Assembly (NCBI GenBank): GCA_013339765.2
Contig: CM023456.1
Location: 82,755,636 to 82,819,635, forward strand
Direction of reading: 5' to 3'
Source of the DNA: Haemaphysalis longicornis
Taxonomy: Eukaryota > Arthropoda > Arachnida > Ixodida > Ixodidae
DNA length: 64,000 nt
Below are positions 1-13,019 of the stretch, piece after piece. A program made the position numbers and the translations under genes. Below the pieces are notes generated by a model. The model saw only the letters and a program-made list of their open reading frames with translations, was not told the origin of the DNA and did no database searches. Numbering within the stretch: position 1 is the stretch's first letter; each line of letters begins with the position of its first letter.

Positions 1-297
1 ATCTTCAGCAAAAGAGAAGAAACCACGCCCTGTTCGCGAACGTCGTACCATTTACCACATTGAGGTCAAACTGCTCCCAGTGTGCTTCTATATCTCAACA
101 ACAGAACCTTCACATTTACCTTCATGCTGACATTTTGTTAATTCAGGGATGACTTCGCAGGGTAATGAGGCTAGCCATGCAGAGCGCGCTACAACTAAGT
201 GGGCGTGCTGCTCCGCCGTGCCAGTGCCACCCTCATTCGCACTGTCGTGCCGTGGTTTGACGCGCCTCTCGTGCCGGGTGTAGCCCGAAAGAACCCA

Positions 298-495
298 TTC
301 CCGTTTGACCCCTTCCCGTTTGAACCCATTCCCGAAACGCCGTTCCCGCTTGACCCGTCCCGTGTGCGCCCGTTCCCGAAACGACCTTCCCGCTTGGGCG
401 CTTCCTGTTTCAGCCCGTTCCCAAAACGCCCTTCCCGTTACAACCCGCTCCCAAAGCGCCCTTCTCATTTGAACCCGCATCGTTCCAACCCATTT
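298..495 (+). repeat. Degenerate 14-16 bp minisatellite, TTCCCGTTTGAACCC type
   Basis: About a dozen head-to-tail units beginning TTCCC/TTCCCG and alternating GTTTGAACCC-like and AAACGCC-like ends. The unit drifts between 14 and 17 bp. The same family occurs in reverse orientation at 2467-2640. It keeps open frames on both strands, which explains the Pro/Phe-rich and Arg-rich ORFs here; these are not genes. Confidence 0.85.
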
Positions 496-2466
496 GTATT
501 TCTGAAAATATGAGTTACCGTCTTCGAAACTGTTCTCCAAAATGTGCTTACAAGCAACGGGTCATGCACTGAAAACTTGTATGCAGGAATTTTTCCGGAA
601 TCGACCGATATTTCCGGCCGATAAAAGTTTCTGAATGCCTTAGGCCGATACTGCCCTTTTGACACAAAATTTGTAGCGGCAAAAGTGTACTAGAAAGATG
701 CCCAATGTCTTGAGTAATGCACGCATTGGATTTTTCTGCAGTTGGTGTTCGTACGTACGGCAGAAATTTATTTGTCAGCCGCTCGTATGCTCATTGTTTG
801 GAGCGTAGCTTTTGTCTTCGGGTTCGAGAGATCTAGATCAAAGATGTCCGTAGGAAAGACTTTAAAAGGCAAACACATGGGCATAAATCTGAGAAGTGGC
901 TACTAATGCCTTTCCTGCGGGAGTAATGGGCAGATTTTTTATTTATTTACCGATTCTTTACGGCCTCGTTGGGCTCATGCAGGAGTGAACATAAAACACA
1001 TCAGTATTGGTTGGCGTAGTTTAAAAACGCCCAACACAAATAAGTAAAAGACATAAATATGTAATAGACGCAAAGACGTCCGAACGCAAAGGGGTCCGAA
1101 CAACGATATGCATTCGTAATGTATTCCAATTTTAAAACACCACGATTCAACAAGAACACACGTTTCCAATACGTGGGGAAAATTCTTCTAACGATGCCGA
1201 GTTCACTATCCGTTCAGTTGCTTATTCCAGTAAGAAATTGCACGAGGAAACAAAGAGAACTTTTGAATAGTAATTCAGCTGATTGGCTGCCTAATATTCT
1301 TACTATGATGTCTTCTCGCTAAACGTCTGAAAGGCCCTTGGAGGTAGTATTACCGCGACAATTTTAATTTTCTGTAGTAAAAAAAACTTACGCTAGAGAC
1401 GACCCTGCGCTGCTTAAGTTTCTGAAGGTTTACTCTATATGCAAATTGAGTATACTAGAGTAACGGGAATAAACAGAATCCATAAAACGCAAAGCTAAGT
1501 TTATAATTTTCGCCGCTTCTCCTGAATGCGATTTTTTATAGCCACATGTGACATATGTATCCAGATACATAGGGTTTCTTTATTTTTATACATCTTTTTG
1601 TCTTTTATAGTTTTCATCTGTTTCTTTTCGACATTGATGTACACTTGCGCTGTTATAACGATTAAATGTGTTAGTCCGCCAAATACGATTTCTTTCAAAG
1701 TGAGGGTGTTTTTGCGATTTTTTTATTTGTGCTTCCGCGGCGCTTTTCTGGGCTTTTTTATTTTATCATTTTTGGTAACGGAGTATCAGATAGTTTTGAT
1801 TTATTTAGTTCACTTTTAACATTTGTTGTCTTTTCTGGAGAGGGAGTTTCAAATATTTGTTTTTATTAGTTATTTACTCGTCCTTTGAGGAATATCTGGA
1901 AGCTTGAGTTAAAGTTAGCTCAAGAGTGTGGATAAAATATATGTTTGTGTATAAACCTTTGGTTGATCGTGTGTGTTAGTAGTTCCTCCTCACACTCTTT
2001 CGGGACACGGCCATGATGGCGTCGCTTTAATGCAATAAAACTTAAGGGCCTGGTGTTTTGGGGGTGGATCTAAAGAAGCTAGAGACGAGAGTCAGTCGAC
2101 CGAACAGGTGCAAACGAGGGCAGACACAGGGCGACCCTCGCGACCTAAATACATTTAGTTAAGTGCATTTAGTTATTTTGCTGTTTTCGTTTTCATAAGC
2201 AACGTGTTTGTTAATTTGTTGTTAATTGGTGTGTTAATTTTAAAGATTGGTTTGCTAATTTAAAAGTTTTGTTTGTTAATTTGTTAATTGTTAATTTGTT
2301 AGGCTTTGTTAATTTAAAAGATTAAAATATTTGTCAATTGGTATAACTTGAATAGTAACAAATGAAAAACAATATGAAAATGTTTTTATGACGTTTCATA
2401 AACTGCGTACGTTATTCCGGGAACGGACTAAATAGCAAAATACGAAAACGGGAACGTTCTTTCGCC

Positions 2467-2640
2467 CCAGGTTGAAATGGGAAGGAACAAACGGGAAGGT
2501 TGAAATGGTAATGGATTCAAACGGGGACGGGCCAAGTGGGAAAGGCCGAAACGGGAAGGTCGTTTTGTGCCGGGTTGAAACGGGACGGAAGAAGCGGGAA
2601 GGGCGAAATGGGAATGGGTTCAAACGGGAACCTCCCCTCG
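2467..2640 (-). repeat. Inverted copy of the TTCCCGTTTGAACCC minisatellite
   Basis: On the + strand it reads AACGGGAAGG / GGGTTCAAACGGGAA units. Its reverse complement matches 298-495, including a shared GTGCCGTGG-containing flank next to the array in both copies. Confidence 0.85.
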
Positions 2641-5109
2641 TGCCGTGGCAGTTCGTGCCGTGCGGCGCAGCCATCAATTACACAGGTGTTCGCTTTAGCG
2701 AAAAACGTAAAGAAAGTAGTTGGATTTCACGTACTCACTGCTCTGAACTCTTTTCTTTGGCAAATGAGGAAAAAGGCATGAATCTACGGAAGAGCAAGCA
2801 CGTTTTCGGCGCGTTTGAAAAATGAGGCGACGCACAGAACTGCAGTGTCAAAGGTTGCTGCTTCGACCACGACAACGTAAGCACTCTAAACAAGATACCT
2901 ACGTCGTCGCAATTGAGATTTTAGCAATTTTTGTTCAAGGCGGCGCTGTCCTCTTTTAAATGTTAGTGCCACTTCTGGAAGAGCGAGCCCGTTTGATATT
3001 AAAAACGAAGAGAAAGCGTTAACGTATGCTGGTTTGTTCTTGCATACTCTGCCCTTCCACACCAACACACATGCTTATTTATTAATAGACTTTGGTGGTT
3101 TTATGGAAAGAGGATAATCAAACTGACAGTTGGGATCAGCAAGATACTCAGGAAGAAAGTAGTTCTCTATGCGCAAAAAACACATCGAAGGACGTGGGAA
3201 CTGCATTTTCATGCTACTGTATGAACCGCGTGTACAGTAACATCAAATGAACTTGAACTCCGTGCTTTTTTTACCGCCGATACTGTATTTTTTCAGGCAT
3301 GTGCACAAAGGTGTGTTTGTCAATGTGCTAAGCGCATAGACCATAGGCAAAATATAATGCGATTAACCGACGTTAGGAGCGGTGAGAAGTGCTATGACCG
3401 AAGGCAATTTTCTTTTTTTACTTGAATCTCTTTCAGCGGTGAGCTCCTTGGAGTGAACTGCAGACATTGCTGATTAACTAGCCGCTCTCATCCAATTGAC
3501 AAGTTCGGTAGCCGCAGCGAAGTGATAAACTTGACAGGGCCAAGAAATCTCCCCGGGGCTGAAAGAGCGCAGCTATTCTTTTGCCACAACTAAGAAAGAA
3601 AGCAGGCGTTTGCAACCGTCTGCAAAACATGAGATTACCTCATTTTAAAGTCGTCATCTGCAAAGAGTGAGAGATATAAAGCCGCGATGACTTGAATAAA
3701 TCCTCGTGGCGCACGAGGAAAAATGCGTCATTGATGTTCGTAGTCGTCAACCAACTGCTTTGTTATATCCTTTCCTCTGAATGGCTGGAATCTGAAGCTG
3801 CAATGTTCGACCCTGAGGATTTTTGACTATGAAAAAGACATGGCAAGAATTCCCTGAAATACCGCAAATACACGAAACAGACTGGCAGTTCATAACCGGA
3901 GCACATGTCTTGAGCTATCGCACGCGTATTGCGGATGGTCGGTGAGGAAATCGTTTGGGCGTATGACATAACGTTTCGAGGCGTAGAGTGTTTCCCACCA
4001 ACGAAGGAAGCACTGCACGTCCTTATCCTCTTCACCGGTTATCTCTCGGTTCAATCGGCACCATGTCAAAAAAATTGATACTCGTCTCCCTCGTACCTAC
4101 ATGCATCGAAATCTAAACAACCACGTCCTTCATGCGACGCACACTGCGTATTCACCCGGCTTGACGATTATGAATTGACTTCCGTGCTGTAAATCCACAG
4201 AAATTTGTTTCAAGATGAGCATTGGAGTAAGTATTTGCACATTTGACAGCGTAACACTTCGTGCGCACATCAAGAAGTTACCGCCCCTACGTAACCTCCT
4301 GCAGCAGGCATCACGTCAAAGATAAAATCTACTTTCGGAAGTTCATTGTTTTAAAGAACCAGGAGAAAATTCAATATAATCTTCCGCTTAACTTTAACCT
4401 CTGCTTTTTCATAAACATGGATCCGCGGCTGTTATCGGTAAGAGTGGGGAAGTTAACTCTACCGCCGAAGGCAAGATGGACCGTGCAGATGCGAACGCTT
4501 TGGCCAGAAACAGTCTTCTTGATCAGCTGTGCAGTGGTTTCAAAATGTTCACTGTTTAAATTATAGCACTCCTTTACCAGGTATGAAATTGAACTAGTTA
4601 CAGGCCACTCTCTCAAATCTGCGGATATCCAGCGCATGTGCACAGATTTCGAACGTAGCAGGTGCTCCATTCTGTGTGCTCCATTGTTCGTACTTCCTTG
4701 CCCCCCTCCCTCCCCTCGCCTGTACATGAGAAGTGCATAATGGTCTGTGAAGAGGAGGTGATGGATGAAGGCATCACACCCCATATAGCGAAGCCGGAAA
4801 AACTCAGTGTTGGCCATGCAGCAAAAAATTCTCCCGGTTTTTCGGTGGGTGGCCTCTTTTGTCAGTCACTTCCTTTCCGGCTATGGACCGCTACACATAT
4901 ATTGCAGCAACTAAATAAGAGTATACCAGCACCCGTAGGACTTTCGGGGTATCCCTTACGTGCACAAATAATTCCTGAAATTTACAGAACGCTATCAAAC
5001 CAAAAGAAAGCTGAGGAATCTTTCGAGAGAGTTGCAAAGTTGACTGAAGCGAGTGGAGCTGTAACATGAAATAATTAGTGTCCGAATGTTTAGGCATTAA
5101 AAACGGCTT

Positions 5110-5150
5110 TTAGGCGCCAGAAATAGGCAGGCAAACCAACGTTCTATGCC
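5110..5150 (+). repeat. GGCGCC...ATAGGCA repeat, copy 1 (short)
   Basis: It reads AGGCGCCAGAAATAGGCAGG and then CAAACCAACG, and matches the reverse complement of 62700-62790, including the ACCAACG word. It is probably one end of a diverged transposable element. Confidence 0.45.
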
Positions 5151-6134
5151 TCCAACGTAGTAAATATAGTAACCATCAATGCTTACATAAATGGAAGTAA
5201 TCTCAGTCGAAGACGTGCGCGACCTGTATCTAGGACTGGTAAACCAAAAATGTTATTGTTTATGAAGGTCCAAAGGTGCCAACAGTTGAACATAGCCGTT
5301 CATTTGTCCGGTAATACTGCTGGACTAATGGTAGTCTATTGGCTTAACCAAAAAAGCGCAGTGCTCACATTCATATTCAATGGCCACTGTCGCTTGCTCG
5401 AGCGTCGAATATTGCGAAGCGGGCATGAAAAGGAGTACTTTACAACTGGGGATGTGGATTTTAGAAAGGTTACTTTAGGTCTGCCTGATACAATTTATCA
5501 ACGACACAGCAAAAGCAGACACAAGAAATAAACGCGAGGGAGACGACAATTTACAGAGAAATTGCCATGCGCTCATAAGGACTTGAAGGTACAACCGAGT
5601 CTAAGAGTTTTCTTATTTACAGTGTTATTATTCGAATTGTTCAGGCAAGACGTTCCAACACTGGCAAATACCTTTCAACAGATTTGAAGAGCATTCTTCA
5701 AGACGTCGTTAGCGGATGAACAGATTTTGTTTGGAAAAGCATGTCTTGGACCACCGCCGGCAATGTGAAGTTTAAGGCGCAAGGAACTGCACCTGTGCAG
5801 TGATGGTTTGCCGCTGGCTCTTCAATATAGGAATCATCTTCTGCTGACAAAGGTGTGCTCGACGCTAAACCGTTGCGTCGAAAATAGAGTTTAGGAATCA
5901 CTGTGAAAATGGTGAAAACAAAAGCAAACTACCACTATTTCTGGATTTGCGGATTCCGAATTTTGCCTCTTGCAATCAGATTGATCGTCCCATTTCACTG
6001 TTGCTACGCTTGCCTTCAGGAAGTTGGAACTAAGTTGAACCACAAGGAGCTCCGCACAGACATTGCTGCCCGGTAACATAAATAACCATCTCAAACTGCA
6101 CTCTAACGCAATACATGAGTCTTGTGCTCCTGTT

Positions 6135-6215
6135 AGCGCCGATATTTAAAAAATGGAATTCATAGACATTTGTAGGCATTCAGGCACAAACGACAAAATA
6201 GGCATTTGTAGACAC
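6135..6215 (+). repeat. GGCGCC...ATAGGCA repeat, copy 2
   Basis: AGCGCCGATATTTAAAAAAT is followed by repeats of (A)TAGGCATTTGTAGRCAC. It is the same family as 5110-5150 and 62660-62790. Confidence 0.5.
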
Positions 6216-7988
6216 ACTAAAGACATATGAAACCTAAATTACGCTCATATGTCAAAGTTGGTCGATAAAAGCAAAAGGAACAAAATAGATATTTGCCAAA
6301 ACTTCGACCATCAATCGGTGATGGTCGTCAATATTGGTCGCATCCCAAAACCTTCAGAGGTGTTGCAGAAATTTCAAAAGATGTTTTTCTGGGCTTGTAT
6401 ATCCATTTTTGCAGGCACCAGAGTAGCGAACAAGGACGCCTCAATAGTTTAGAGATGGGTTACATTTAACTCGCATAGATAACGTTAGTTTCACTTTAGC
6501 TCTTGAGCTTTCCGGAGCACCTCACTCCAAAATGCAGCAATAGGATGTTCAAAAGTGGCTGCATTGGGTGCGATGTGTGGTATTTTCTCTTTTCTTGTCA
6601 ACCAAACAAAAAACGCAATATGCGTGCGACTTACCAACATTCCCTCACAATAAACTGAAAATATATCTTGAAATTCGAATGCCACGCAAATTTACCATTT
6701 TGCACCCAAACGAGCCTGCAGTATTCAATTATATGTAAAACAACGTCCACTTCATACACAAATGTATGTTCAACCCGCGAGCTAGAAAATACAAACCTGT
6801 TTAAACTTCACGCTACTTCTGCCTTCAGAGGATAATGTAGACGTAGCTATATGTCAACAAAAACAGCGTACGTCCTAACTTTTAAAATATCCAGAGAACA
6901 TAACCACGGTGATTGTAGACGATTTACGACCCCAACACCCCATTTATCCTCATTGTTGAAATTTATAGCATCATTGCGAAGTGAACTCGGGCCTTCTTGG
7001 CGCGTTAGTACTTTTGCAGTGGTACCGGCGCATTTGACTGCAGGAAGTAGCGCAAATCTCGGGTAGAGTGTCTTCCAGAAAGAAGTAAGAACCGCTTTAA
7101 GTTTTTGGGGGAATCGTTACAGCTCAAAGAAGTAAGCGGAGAGAAGCGAAGCACGCAGTATCGCGCTATTACTGAGGAAGTGGTACGCACTCACTTTTGG
7201 TGAGTTCTCAGCCATTCCAAGCCTTGTAGACCCCTTGCGAAAAAAAGGACGTGAATATTAAAGCTGCGCAGATGGTGCAAAGTGTTTTGAGCGAGGGCGG
7301 ATTCGCCCTTTTGTGAGCTACATTACAGCGATGCCATTGCCTCCACAGAAGAACATACTGTGACGCGACGGCAAGGACGTAGTTTATTCCGGGCAGGTGC
7401 ACGGATATGAACATTTTTGTTCACCCACCTTTCCACGCAAATGTGCCTAAGGGTCGCAATAAGTTAGGTTTATTTATATCAAGCTCTACATTGCAAATAA
7501 AAAAGTGACTAGTGAAATGCGCAGGCACTAGTATGTTACCAGCTGTCATTGATTGAACACTACATTTTTAGTTCAAACTGAGTCATAATATTTGTAGTAC
7601 CGTCCTTGCGTGCAACTAGGCTCTTCATTCGTGGAACGAGGCCAGGAGGCTCCATCGGTGCTTGAGGACCCGCAATGTCCAACTGATCTACGATGGTATT
7701 GGGCTAAACGAATCTACAGCTATCTAGCTCACTTCCGCGAACGCGAAATGATGGGTGGGCACGTGCCTTGAGGAATCGCTTTGTGATATGACGATGCCGT
7801 GGAACCTTGACTCCGGAAAACAATTACGGGAACGGACGTTGTTCCGACAAAGCCTGGACACGTAGAAGCAATCGGTGTCGGGTGAGAGCATTCCGAAACA
7901 TCGCGCTCCACGTTCAGGATGCCAGGGGATATGAGGAAGCAAGAGCGAAGGAAGAGTTACGCACAATACTGATACATACCTACGTCAG

Positions 7989-8150
7989 TACATACATACA
8001 ATCATACATACATAAATACATACATACATACACGCATACATACATACATACATGCATACATACATACATACATATACATACATACATACATACATACATA
8101 CATACATACATACATACATACATACATACATACATACATACATACATACA
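7989..8150. repeat. (CATA)n microsatellite
   Basis: About 160 bp of CATA/TACA tetranucleotides with a few interruptions before 8080 and a perfect run after about 8085. The long Tyr/His/Thr/Ile and Met/Tyr/Val/Cys open frames over it are products of the repeat. Confidence 0.97.
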
Positions 8151-8349
8151 GGCAGACACACAGACGTCCACAAGCAGGCTGGATGCCCGCGTACAAATGA
8201 TCGATGTAGTAGCTCTGCCGTTGAGGCGCGTGCTCCTTTAGGGTGACCGAAGACAAGGCTCCGGGCGGTACGGTAGTGAATCGATCATTTTCAGAGGTGA
8301 GGCGCACCCAGCCACTTTATCTCTTCTTTCGCAGAAGACAAGAGACCTA

Positions 8350-8760
8350 TTTTTCGCTTATAGAAGATGTACACACGCAGGCAAGCCCTTGCACTTACGC
8401 GCGAAGGAGCGCACACAGAAGTAGGCGTTCAGCAATACAGAAGTGTGTTTATTTACGGCTCACTTCGGATGAAAGTGGATGACGGTGGCCGGGCGCCTAC
8501 GGCTAGGGTGCCTTTGCCACAGCGTTGTTTGTGGTGGGTTCCTGACCATCGGTCACGTTCTGCCCAAGAAAAGCCCCCAGAGCTACAGCACTCAGGCCAC
8601 TTATATATTATCTACCCTATTCAGTGCACTGCTTGGGCGCAGCCTCGTTTCGCGACTTGTCAGGAACACACTGACTTGTCGCGAATTGTTAGGAAGACGC
8701 GGGGAACAAAAGTACAAAAGTACCCGGTGCACAAACAATCATGCGGCGAGCCTGTAAAAA
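8350..8760 (-). mobile_element. Candidate solo LTR
   Basis: Read on the minus strand, a TATATAAG box lies near 8603-8614 and an AATAAA signal with a following ACACACTTCTG near 8445, spaced as in an LTR promoter-R-polyA layout. The + strand frames are long but match nothing I know. I could not fix TG...CA ends or a target-site duplication, so this is a structural guess. Confidence 0.3.
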
Positions 8761-10540
8761 AACGCCTGTCCCTTCGTGCAGTCTCTGTTTGAGACAGCAT
8801 TTGCCCTACGGCATTGTAAACACCTTATCATTTTTTAATATTATGGACATCTTATCATATTTAGGAGTGTGTTGCTGCCGCGCAGTATGACTATCCTGCC
8901 GACTGTGCAAATTATATCGGCACTAGCACGGCGCAAAGACATAAATAGAAGCTCCCTGAAATCTTCTATCCATTGTCTTATCACAGTCATCGTTCTATTT
9001 ATATCCTCCGCAGGACGACAGCCTCTTTCATCGTCTCCAAACCGCTCCACCTTTACGTTCCCGAATTAATTCACTGGAAAAGAATATTCATGCCTTACTC
9101 CTCCATCGAGTTATCGCCCTTTTCATATTTGCAGTTCCGTCTCTTTGAAGCTACCTTCAAGCATTTTGTTGCTCTGGTGGTCGTCTGGTAGTGCGTTCTC
9201 CGCACAGAATTGCCAGCACAATTCCACTTTCTCCTAAATCCAACAGGAAGTTTAGCGCCCGACTTTGTTTTCTATATCACACGCATCTTATATCGCTAAG
9301 TATTACTGCCACCATTTTTCGTTGCATCGCTAGTTATATCGACCGTCTTCTCTGTTATTATATTCTTTCCAATAGCAAGGTTTGTTGTTGCTCCTACAGG
9401 GGCAGTGAAGTAAAAAATACAGGTTCTTCAAGACCGATAAATTAGCCCACTGAGAAAACGAATATGCCACTCGTACACGTAGCATTTTGGAAAATAAGGC
9501 AGGCAGTAGCGAAAACGTTAGGCAGGTGCGGCCACCACTGGCTATACCACACAACTCGCACCTGAAGGGATTAAAACGTCTGGCTTTGGCAAAGTCTTTC
9601 CGGGATTCCGCTAGATGGCGGTACTCGTGCATAGTTGGGTCGGGGGTACCGCTTTTCGAGGTAGCGTGCGAGCTACGCACGAGCGGTTGGCTCTACGCCA
9701 ACATTGGCGGGGCATCGAAACGACATGATGTTTTTCTTCAACAAAGCGTCAATGTAGTGATCACTAGCCCAATAACGGAAGATTTTCCTCAGTGGTCGGT
9801 AGTTGAAAAATGTGGGGTTTCGGGAAAGCGCGACTGATTTAACTGACACTGACTAAACCGCACGGTACGTGGTGGCGTTGTAATCGGTCACTTCTGTACT
9901 GGTATACATTAACGCTGCCTTGCTTGCTTCCGGTTTATTGTGACGCATACAGTCGTCTCAGTCGTTTTTGTTACGTCTTGATGAGAGTTTGATCAGCTGT
10001 TTCTCAGCAATGATGTTATCTTTCGACACTGAATCAACGCTAAAATGGCTATGGGAAAGTCAATCTTTCATTTGAAACCGACTTGCTGGTTGCCTTTAGT
10101 GCCCCTTTAAGCCGCAATCTGTAGTTAATCTTTCTTCACTCCTTGCCATGATATAAGGACGAATGTCATTATTGCTACTTCCGAGAACCGCCTTTGAAAC
10201 ACATATAGGCCGCTAGGAATGGCATGTCACGCACTTTGGTGTCTGTAACTCTATAGCTTCTTTCGAGAAGGCGGTCGAATCTGTCTTGGCCACACAGCGT
10301 TTGACGAACGCAGAAACTGCCAAGCCCACGCGCAAAAGAGCTACGGCGATTTCACTGGCAGTGAATGTCTACCGTCGGTGCCAACAACTTTTGTACAAGT
10401 GCTCACCAAGTGACACGCCTGCAAAGGAGGTGAAGGAACAGAACCTTTATTTATCTCATCGTGATTGTTGTCCCTACGGAACTATGAGGGGTGTTCTCAG
10501 TACAGGGCTTCCTGGCCAGGCGGCATTCTGCGCCCTATTC

Positions 10541-10878
10541 AGCAGCCGAAGCAAATATACAACTTTGATCTGGGAGAGTGATGACGAAGTAGCTTACACT
10601 TATCTTAAGAAATGTGTAACGGAAGAGCTAGGCCTTGTTGTCGATGGTGCCTCCGTTCCTTTTGTGCACTACTGTGATGCGTCTATCAAAGGTGTCGGCA
10701 TGGCTTTTAAGCATGCTCATGGAGGATTACAGCACACGGTTGCATACCATTCCAACAAGCTGCTCAAGTATAAAATATATTACGCCATCACTGAGCGTGA
10801 AGAATCCCATCGACGCATGAAGTTGCAACGACATTGAGGACCTTTCACTGTGGTTACCGATAACGCTGCATTGCGGTA
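10541..10878 (+). pseudogene. Broken Ty3/gypsy RT-RNase H fragment
   Basis: The frame from about 10541 contains a W-E...AYTYLKKCVTE segment, VPFVHYCDASIKGVGMAF and TVAYHSNKLLKYKIYYAITE, corresponding to the RT-to-RNase H linker and RNase H core of Ty3/gypsy Pol (D-A-S, then VAYxSxxL, then Y-x-I-T-E-x-E). A stop follows at 10835. The next RNase H block (GPFTVVTDNAAL) appears just downstream before another stop, so the copy is interrupted and short. An open frame of 183 codons starts at 10286, but its first 85 residues are not recognisable. It is dead element DNA, cut off at about 10880 near a MITE end. Confidence 0.7.
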
Positions 10879-10940
10879 GCCTGAAACATCCAAAATCGAC
10901 GACGTCGTCTTTTCCGTCGGCCCTTGAAGCTCTCCAGGTG

Positions 10941-11357
10941 TGATGTCACCATTAAGGTATTCGACTTAAAAGTCATGCGGATAAAAAACTTGTAATTTCT
11001 GTTTTATTAATCATGTAATCTGTAGTTTTTAAGCAAGCATCTCGATTTCATGGCATTGATTGTGGCCTGCACATACCAGTCCAGTTCTTCTGGGCTTACA
11101 TTTTTTAGTTGTTCACCGGCATTTAAGCTACTTTTCCCAGCCACCTGTAATTAAATTACGGAAACTAGCGATTAGTGACATCATCTATGGTCCCGGTCAG
11201 TCACCTACGTGTTCCTCTAATAGAAATTCGGCTTTGGCAACTGAAATGTATCGATGGAACGTCCAAATTTTATTTTTCGAAATTCTTGTTACAAATTTGT
11301 ATTACACAGTTATTTTATCCGCAAGACTTTTAGTCGAATAACTTAACGGTGACATCA
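10941..11357. mobile_element. MITE with about 45-bp inverted repeats (TGATGTCACC ends)
   Basis: The left end 10941-10985 (TGATGTCACCATTAAGGTAT, then TCGACTTAAAAGTCATGCGG) is matched in reverse at 11314-11357 (...AGTCGAATAACTTAACGGTG, ACATCA) with a few mismatches. The internal sequence has no coding capacity. A second, 5'-incomplete copy lies at 12440-12806. I see no certain target-site duplication. Confidence 0.75.
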
Positions 11358-11401
11358 TTGAGAAATAAATGGTCATACCCACACAAAGACGGATGTGAAA
11401 A

Positions 11402-11646
11402 TTGATTGATTGATTGCAGGGTTTAATGTGCCGACGCAACGCAGGCGATGAGGATCCGCCGAAGTGGAGGGCTCCGGATTACTTTTGACCACCTGGAAAT
11501 CTTTAACGTGCGCCGAAATCTCGTACACACGGGCGTTTTCGCTTTCCGCCTCCATCAGAAAAGCGACCGCCGCGGCCGGGAATCAAACCCCGTCCTTGTG
11601 CTCAGCAGAAGAACGCCTTAGCCACTGAGCCACCGCGGCGGGTCCG
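11402..11646 (-). mobile_element. Ruka SINE (tRNA-derived), full length
   Basis: On the minus strand: tRNA-like head with the A box in GGTGGCTCAGTGGCTAAGGC, an imperfect B box (GGTTTGATTCC), the conserved GCGCACGTTAAAGAT body and an (AATC)n tail. The 11-bp direct repeat GGATGTGAAAA flanks it at 11391-11401 and 11647-11657, so the insertion boundaries are well defined. It sits between the two MITE copies. Confidence 0.93.
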
Positions 11647-12439
11647 GGATGTGAAAAGTCCACGCTCTTTTTCCACTGCAGTCTTTCCGCTCTTGAGAAA
11701 GCTTATGGCATATTAGATCTGTCAGAGTCAAGAAGACATCGCGAGAGCTGTGTTCACGGTGTTACTGGCGCTAAATCTTCACTGATGTTTATAAAAATAT
11801 TCGCCACTGCGACACTTGCCAGAGCTGCAAGATCATGAAACGTTTCGCCTCCTTGGAGACCTTACCATCAGCGGAATAACCAAAAAAATTGCCGTAGGTT
11901 TTTTCAACTGCATTTCGCCCGAAATAGTCTTTCACTTGCCCAGTCATCTGCGCACCCGTTATAAATGTGCTTTTGTTTCGCACACAAGAATGAGACCTGC
12001 ATACATTTCCTACCTGAGGATCACATTTAGTGCTTTCAAGTTGAAGAAGTTTTTCTAAAACCACGGCACAAGATTCACCATGATAACCTCAACGGGTTCT
12101 TAAAGAAGACTAAACATTTGTCAGCAATTCACGAGCTCAAAACGTCGGCAGTGCAATAGCAATAATGAGCGCGTACTAACCAGCCAGTTGCACCCACCTT
12201 CGTTGCAAGATCAACCATAAAATTTGGAAACTCGTGCGCACTCATTCTCCTTCCCGTTGTCGAGGGTTACAGAGTCACAGGATACCCACGCTGTTTTATT
12301 TTCTATGGCAAACCGTAATAAACATTTCATCTGTCCCACCCTGGTGAAAGCCTACAAGCTGTCGCACTCTCCATTTTTTGCGCTTCCAAATATTTATTCA
12401 TCGTCTTAAAAATCCCTTTGTTATCTCGTTATATTCGAG

Positions 12440-12806
12440 GTGTTGTTTTTCATTATAATTTCTATTTATAATCATGTAATCTGTATTGTTAAGCAAGCAT
12501 CTAGATTTCAGGGCATTGAGTGGGGCCTGCACATACCCTCCAGTTTCTTCTGGGCTTACATTTTTCAATTGTTCACCGTCATTTAAGCTACTATCCCCTG
12601 CCACATGCAATTAAATTACAGAAACTAGTGATTATCGACATCAGCTATGGTCCCGGTCAATCACATATGTTTTCCTTTAATAGAAATCCGGGTTTGGCAA
12701 CTAACCTTAGATGTACCGATGGAACGTCGAAATTTTATGTTTCGAAATTCCTTGTTACAAATTCGTATTACACAGTTATTTTATCCGCATGACTTTCAAG
12801 TCGAAT
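12440..12806. mobile_element. Second copy of the TGATGTCACC MITE, left end degraded
   Basis: It is roughly 85% identical by eye to 10985-11343, from TCATGTAATCTGTA to GTCGAATAACTT. The right inverted repeat survives up to CGAATAACTT; the left one is not recognisable. Confidence 0.75.
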
Positions 12807-13019
12807 AACTTTCGTTCCTAAATCATAAGAAAAATATACCTTACGCAAATTCCAATTGGGTACTCATGCCATGCGGTTTTACACACGGTATTATATTAGA
12901 ATTTCTTTCCTAGCAATGTAAACCTATTTCTTCCAACAAGCTTAATCGGCACCAAGAAACTACCTGCTTGACTTTTATATTTTACGCACATAATAGTTTG
13001 TTTTCCAATTATTGTGCTT

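Noticed and set aside
88..540. 150-codon minus-strand frame and overlapping 104-codon plus-strand frame
   Set aside because: Both run over the TTCCCGTTTGAACCC minisatellite; the low-complexity peptides follow from the repeat.
2846..2875. Possible exon end (GGTTGCTGCTTCGACCACGA-CAAC before GTAAGC)
   Set aside because: Good donor and a Cys-Cys reading, but no acceptor-to-donor frame fitting LDLa and no phase-1 Cys-Gly end.
7807..8307. Frames of 60-144 codons rich in Tyr/His/Thr or Cys/Met/Val/Tyr
   Set aside because: Generated by the (CATA)n microsatellite in all frames.
10286..10837. 183-codon frame as a host gene
   Set aside because: Its C-terminal half is Ty3/gypsy RT-RNase H with stops just after; no splice context for a host gene.
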